A program made the position numbers and the translations under genes. From Roseobacter sp. GAI101 (GTDB taxonomy: Bacteria > Pseudomonadota > Alphaproteobacteria > Rhodobacterales > Rhodobacteraceae), in assembly GCF_000156335.1 (NCBI RefSeq), contig NZ_DS999213.1, forward strand, positions 3,413,690 through 3,477,689: a DNA stretch of 64,000 bases, given 5' to 3'. Positions 60,422 through 64,000 of this stretch are shown here, one piece after another; within the stretch, counting starts at the first letter, position 1, and each line of letters begins with the position of its first letter. The notes beneath the pieces are model-generated. The model ran no database searches, was not told the DNA's origin, and saw only the letters and a program-made list of their open reading frames with translations.

Positions 60422-62317
60422 CTATTTCTCCTGCGCGTAACCGATGGTTTGCAGGGCTGTCTTGATTTCGTCCAGAATGGCAGGATCGTCGATGGTGGCG
60501 GGCAGTTTGAATGGCTCGGAATCCGCCAGTTTGACCATCGTCGCGCGCAATATTTTGCCGGATCGCGTCTTGGGCAGGCGATCCACCACCAATGTCAGCT
60601 TGTAGGCTGCGACAGGGCCGATCTGGTCGCGCACCATCTTGACGCATTCGGCAGTAATCTCGGCATGAGGGCGGTTCACGCCTTTGGACAGGCAGACGAA
60701 ACCCATCGGCGCTTGGCCTTTCAGCGCGTCGCTGACCCCGATCACGGCACATTCGGCGACGTCGGGGTGGGCGGCAAGGACCTCCTCCATCGCGCCGGTG
60801 GACAGGCGGTGACCGGCGACATTGATCACGTCATCGGTGCGCGCCATGATGTACAGATAGCCGTCTTCATCGATCATGCCCGCATCGCCGGTCTCGTAAT
60901 AGCCGGGATAGGTGGTCAGATAGCTTTTGCGGAAACGGTCTTCGGCATTCCAAAGCGTGGGCAAAGTGCCGGGGGGCAGGGGCAGCTTGATCGCGATGGA
61001 CCCCAACGTGCCCGCAGGTTGCGCGTGGCCTGCTTCGTCCAGAATTTGCACGTCATAGCCGGGCATCGGCACGGTGGGTGACCCGACCTTGACCGGCAAC
61101 GCCTCAAGCCCCGCCGGGTTGCCTGCGATGGTAAAGCCGGTTTCGGTCTGCCACCAATGGTCATAGACAGGCACGCCCAGCTTTTCCTGCGCCCAGATGA
61201 CGGTGTCCGGGTCGGCGCGTTCACCGGCCAGATACAGCGCGCGAAGACACGAAATATCATATTTGCCAATCTCTTCGCCCTTGGGGTCCTCGCGTTTGAC
61301 GGCACGGATGGCGGTGGGGGCGGTAAAGAAACTGCGCACGTTATGTTCTTCGATTACGCGCCAGAAGGTGCCCGCATCGGGGGTGCCGACAGGCTTGCCT
61401 TCGAAAACGATCGTGGTGTTCCCGTGGATCAGCGGACCATAGCAGATATAGCTGTGGCCCACGACCCAACCCACGTCGGACGCGGCCCAGAACACATCGC
61501 CGGGATCGACGCCATAGATGTTTTTCATCGTCCAGTTGAGCGCGACCAAATGGCCGGCCGTGTGCCGGACCACGCCCTTGGGCGCGCCGGTGGTGCCCGA
61601 GGTGTAAAGAATATAGGCGGGGTGGTTGCCTTCGACCGAAACACATTCGGCGGGGGTGACGCCCTCTTGGGCTTCGTGCCAATCCAGATCACGGCCTGCA
61701 ATCAGATCGCAGGGGGATTGTTCGCGTTGCAGGATCAGACAGAAATTGGGCTTGTGATCGGACTGCTCGATCGCGCCATCCAGCAAGGGCTTGTAGTTTA
61801 CGATGCGGTTGGGCTCCAACCCGCAAGAGGCCGCGATGATCGCCTTGGGTGTGCAATCGTTGATCCGCACAGCCAGTTCATTCGCGGCAAAGCCACCGAA
61901 GACCACTGAATGCACCGCACCGATGCGCGCACAGGCCAGCATCGCCTCAAGCGCTTCGGGGACCATGGGCATATAGATGATGACGCGGTCGCCTTTGGTC
62001 ACGCCATTGGCCTGCAAGGCCCCGGCAACAGATGCGACGCGGGTCTGCAATTCGGCGAATGTGATCTTGGTCTGGGTGCCGGTGATGGGGCTGTCATGGA
62101 TGATCGCCACCTGATCGGCGCGGCCGTTTTCAACGTGACGGTCGACGGCGTTGTAGCAGCCGTTTACCTTGGCATCCGCAAACCATTCATACAGGTCATT
62201 GCCTTTGTTGAACATCGCTTGGGTGGGGGCCTCGACCCAGTCGATGGCGTTGGCTTGATCCAGCCAATAGGCTTCAGGATTGTCCTGCCAGCTTTTGTAA
62301 ACCTCTTGGTATCCCAT
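60422..62317 (-). CDS. prpE: Propionyl-CoA synthetase (acyl-CoA synthetase)
   Basis: The 631-residue AMP-forming ligase has the AMP loop YTSGTTGAPKG, VYDHWWQTETGF, YYETGDAG and the catalytic lysine in KTRSGKILRATM. The N-terminal ACAS domain (YQEVYKSWQDNPEAYW) is that of the acetyl/propionyl-CoA synthetase group. Sequence character fits PrpE better than Acs. Two short direct repeats upstream could be regulatory. Confidence 0.9.
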   Translation of the reverse strand: MGYQEVYKSWQDNPEAYWLDQANAIDWVEAPTQAMFNKGNDLYEWFADAKVNGCYNAVDRHVENGRADQVAIIHDSPITGTQTKITFAELQTRVASVAGALQANGVTKGDRVIIYMPMVPEALEAMLACARIGAVHSVVFGGFAANELAVRINDCTPKAIIAASCGLEPNRIVNYKPLLDGAIEQSDHKPNFCLILQREQSPCDLIAGRDLDWHEAQEGVTPAECVSVEGNHPAYILYTSGTTGAPKGVVRHTAGHLVALNWTMKNIYGVDPGDVFWAASDVGWVVGHSYICYGPLIHGNTTIVFEGKPVGTPDAGTFWRVIEEHNVRSFFTAPTAIRAVKREDPKGEEIGKYDISCLRALYLAGERADPDTVIWAQEKLGVPVYDHWWQTETGFTIAGNPAGLEALPVKVGSPTVPMPGYDVQILDEAGHAQPAGTLGSIAIKLPLPPGTLPTLWNAEDRFRKSYLTTYPGYYETGDAGMIDEDGYLYIMARTDDVINVAGHRLSTGAMEEVLAAHPDVAECAVIGVSDALKGQAPMGFVCLSKGVNRPHAEITAECVKMVRDQIGPVAAYKLTLVVDRLPKTRSGKILRATMVKLADSEPFKLPATIDDPAILDEIKTALQTIGYAQEK

Positions 62318-62414
62318 GTGCGGCTCCCTCCCGTGATCGCGTTGATCCTTTGGTAGGCCACAGATGCGGGGCAGGGCAAGGTTATTGGTCGGTGCCCGAA
62401 TTCATCCGGAAAGA

Positions 62415-62456
62415 AAATTTACAGCCATTGTCGGCTGGATGTCCGCGAAATTTACA
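62415..62456. promoter_or_regulatory. Direct repeats upstream of prpE
   Basis: AAATTTACA occurs at 62415-62423 and 62448-62456, 33 nt apart (about three helix turns) and 98-140 nt before prpE. On the prpE strand the nearer copy reads TTTGTAAA, close to the TTTGCAAA boxes of PccR-type regulators. This is suggestive only. Confidence 0.3.
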
Positions 62457-62591
62457 AACCAGCATGGCGGTGAATGTCGAATCCATGCCGATATGTCGAA
62501 TATGGATCAGCTGGCGCTGCGGGGCATGATAACCTTATAAATGCAGGCCAGCCCGTTCAGGCCTGTTACCATTGCACAAAGGTTGCGTACC

Positions 62592-62720
62592 ATGGGTGAC
62601 AAGATCGCCAACAAGAAGAAAAAGGCCAAGGCCGACGCACGGCCTGCCAAAAAACCGGTGAGCCTGGCGGCGGAAATCAAGCCGGTGTTTGCCCCCAAAG
62701 GCGGCAAATCCGCCAGATAA
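62592..62720 (+). CDS. Small lysine-rich protein of 42 residues
   Basis: The ORF reads MGDKIANKKKKAKADARPAK and then KPVSLAAEIKPVFAPKGGKSAR before TAA. It has AAAGG upstream of ATG and a perfect terminator 20 nt after its stop, so it looks like a true short gene. High Lys/Ala/Pro content recalls histone-H1-like or ribosome-associated tails. No family is recognised and no partner gene is adjacent. Confidence 0.6.
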   Translation: MGDKIANKKKKAKADARPAKKPVSLAAEIKPVFAPKGGKSAR

Positions 62721-62739
62721 TCACATGCCGCTTTGACAT

Positions 62740-62768
62740 AAACGCCGCCCTGTTCAAGGGCGGCGTTT
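62740..62768. terminator. Bidirectional terminator between small ORF and malic enzyme
   Basis: AAACGCCGCCCT pairs perfectly with AGGGCGGCGTTT (12 bp, loop GTTCA), with TTT on one side and AAA on the other. Confidence 0.9.
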
Positions 62769-62780
62769 GTCGTTTTGACT

Positions 62781-64000
62781 TCAGCCGTATTCGGCCACGG
62801 GCGTGCCGGCGATGGCCCCGACATTCAGCAGACCCCGCGCAGTGATCGACGGCGATACGATATGCGCACGGTTGCCCATGCCCATCAGGATCGGCCCGAC
62901 TTCAAGGCCGCCGCCCTTCATTTTCAGAATGTTACGCACGCCCGACGCCGCATCGGCATGGGCGAAGACCAGGACGTTCGCCGCCCCCTCCATCCGGTTC
63001 GAGGGCAGCAGACGGTTGCGCAATTCCGCATCAAGCGCGGTGTCGATGTTCATCTCGCCCTCGTAACAGAAGTCGTGGTTGCCCGCGTCCAGCAGGCGCA
63101 TGGCGGCCCGCAGACGTTTGCCGCTGCCTTCGCCCTGATTTCCGAACTGGCTTTGCGAACAGAGCGCGATTTTGGGTTCGATCCCGAAACGGCGCACGTG
63201 GCGCGCGGCCCCGATGGCGATTTCGGCAATCTGTTCGGGGGTCGGGTGCAGATGCACCTGAGTGTCAGCGATGAACAGCGGCCCGTCTTCGAGGATCATC
63301 AACGACAGGGCACCGTGCGGGCGGCGGCCATCGCGGCCCAGCACCTGTTCGATGTAATTCATATGCCAGCGGAATTCACCGAAGGTGCCGCAGATCAAAC
63401 TGTCGGCTTCATCGCGGTGCACCATGACGGCCCCGATGGCTGTGGTATTTGTGCGCATGATCGCACGCGCAATGTCGGGTGACACGCCGCGGCGGGCCAT
63501 CAGGTTATGATATGTCTCCCAATAGTCGCGGTAGCGCGGGTCGTTTTCGGGGTTCACCAGATCGACCGTTTCGCCAAGCTTGATCGTCAGCCCGGCCTTT
63601 TCGATGCGCCGTTCGATCACCTCGGGGCGGCCAATCAGGATCGGGCGTTCGCTGGTTTCCTCGACCATGGCCTGTGCAGCGCGCAGCACGCGCTCGTCCT
63701 CGCCCTCGGCAAAGACGATACGGCGGGGGGCGGCACGGGCGGCTTCGAACACAGGGCGCATCAGCATGGAGGACTTGAAGACCGAGCTGTCGAGCTTGCG
63801 ACGGTAGGCGGCCAGATCGTCAATCGGGCGCGTGGCGACGCCGGTGTCCATCGCGGCCTTGGCCACCGCGGAAGAGACGACGCCGATCAGGCGCGGATCA
63901 AAGGGTTTGGGGATCAGATAATCCGGGCCGAAGGTCAGTTGCTCCCCCTGATAGGCGGCGGCGGCTTCGGCCGAGGTGGTGGCGCGGGCAAGTGCTGCGA
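62781..64000 (-). CDS. maeB: NADP-dependent malic enzyme, C-terminal part (phosphotransacetylase-like domain)
   Basis: The coding frame runs unbroken past the right edge of the window, so only the C-terminal 406 or so residues are visible. From about 63866 inward (RRIVFAEGEDERVLRAAQAM, ILEDGPLFIADTQVH, NVLVFAHADAASGVRNILKM) it is a phosphate acetyltransferase-like domain. The part nearer the edge (TFGPDYLIPKPFDPRL, IGVVSSAVAKAAMDTGVA) belongs to the end of a malic enzyme domain. Together this is the MaeB fusion, in which the extra domain is regulatory rather than an active Pta. The true start is outside the window. Confidence 0.88.
   Translation of the reverse strand, partial: AALARATTSAEAAAAYQGEQLTFGPDYLIPKPFDPRLIGVVSSAVAKAAMDTGVATRPIDDLAAYRRKLDSSVFKSSMLMRPVFEAARAAPRRIVFAEGEDERVLRAAQAMVEETSERPILIGRPEVIERRIEKAGLTIKLGETVDLVNPENDPRYRDYWETYHNLMARRGVSPDIARAIMRTNTTAIGAVMVHRDEADSLICGTFGEFRWHMNYIEQVLGRDGRRPHGALSLMILEDGPLFIADTQVHLHPTPEQIAEIAIGAARHVRRFGIEPKIALCSQSQFGNQGEGSGKRLRAAMRLLDAGNHDFCYEGEMNIDTALDAELRNRLLPSNRMEGAANVLVFAHADAASGVRNILKMKGGGLEVGPILMGMGNRAHIVSPSITARGLLNVGAIAGTPVAEYG

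Overview
The window is a continuous stretch of chromosomal backbone from an alphaproteobacterium of the Rhodobacteraceae, most likely the marine Roseobacter group. The evidence is the moderately high GC, the F1-only ATP synthase operon atpHAGDC followed by an H-type lectin gene, the groESL operon under a CIRCE element, a fused ATP sulfurylase/APS kinase, and many family-typical small genes (DUF2125, DUF1150, YcgN, YdcH, DUF2161, Hint-domain protein). The genus cannot be fixed from the sequence alone. No phage, integrase, transposase, CRISPR array, tRNA or rRNA was seen, so the region looks like stable core genome.

Layout. 0.1-4.5 kb: hisC, tyrC and an extensin-like secreted protein form a tight operon, followed by a DUF2125 protein (minus) and a ChaC-like gamma-glutamylcyclotransferase. 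4.5-7.6 kb: a MotA/TolQ-like membrane protein and a MotB-like protein with a very long coiled coil and an OmpA peptidoglycan-binding domain form a two-gene envelope unit of unknown job. 7.6-12.7 kb: an M23 peptidase coupled to clpA, then gloB and a divergent methyltransferase. 13.0-18.4 kb: atpHAGDC and the lectin gene. 18.4-25 kb: prs, a DsbA-like isomerase with an alpha/beta hydrolase, a coupled minus-strand operon ribF-ycgN-ltaE, MaoC and HAD genes. 25.0-26.2 kb: a TetR regulator divergent from a carboxymuconolactone-decarboxylase-like gene with two operator-like palindromes between them. 26.3-30.3 kb: manganese pyrophosphatase, DUF2161, and groES-groEL. 30.3-36.3 kb: DMT transporter, NUDIX, secreted lipase-like hydrolase, PhnM-like hydrolase, purEK, YdcH, and an hsp20-DUF1150 heat-shock unit with a sigma32-type promoter. 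36.4-45.4 kb: a family-10-like glycosyltransferase, sat-cysC, trxB, an Lrp regulator, a Hint protein, the coupled run lgt-midA-pgeF, and ubiK. 45.7-52.0 kb: ybjN, proC-csaA-hydroxyacid dehydrogenase, tdk, arsH, a FabH-like synthase and a DUF2183 phosphatase. 52.0-64.0 kb: carB, a hydrolase, a small membrane protein, a cupin, glyA, nadK, csbD, prpE, a 42-residue lysine-rich ORF, and the C-terminal half of a malic enzyme running off the right edge.

Functionally the genes cover amino-acid and purine synthesis, energy conversion, folding and proteolysis under stress, envelope assembly and sulfur activation. Translational coupling (4-nt ATGA/GTGA/TTGA overlaps) is frequent.

The most notable points are: groES is split by a one-base frameshift although groEL is intact; a small membrane-protein ORF at 60.0-60.3 kb carries one in-frame stop; a hairpin-plus-CCCGGGATATTT element recurs in three intergenic spaces; and the MotA/MotB-like pair resembles an ion-driven motor with no assigned partner. 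No clearly new multi-gene system such as a defence island was found. The MotAB-like pair is the best candidate for an undescribed system.
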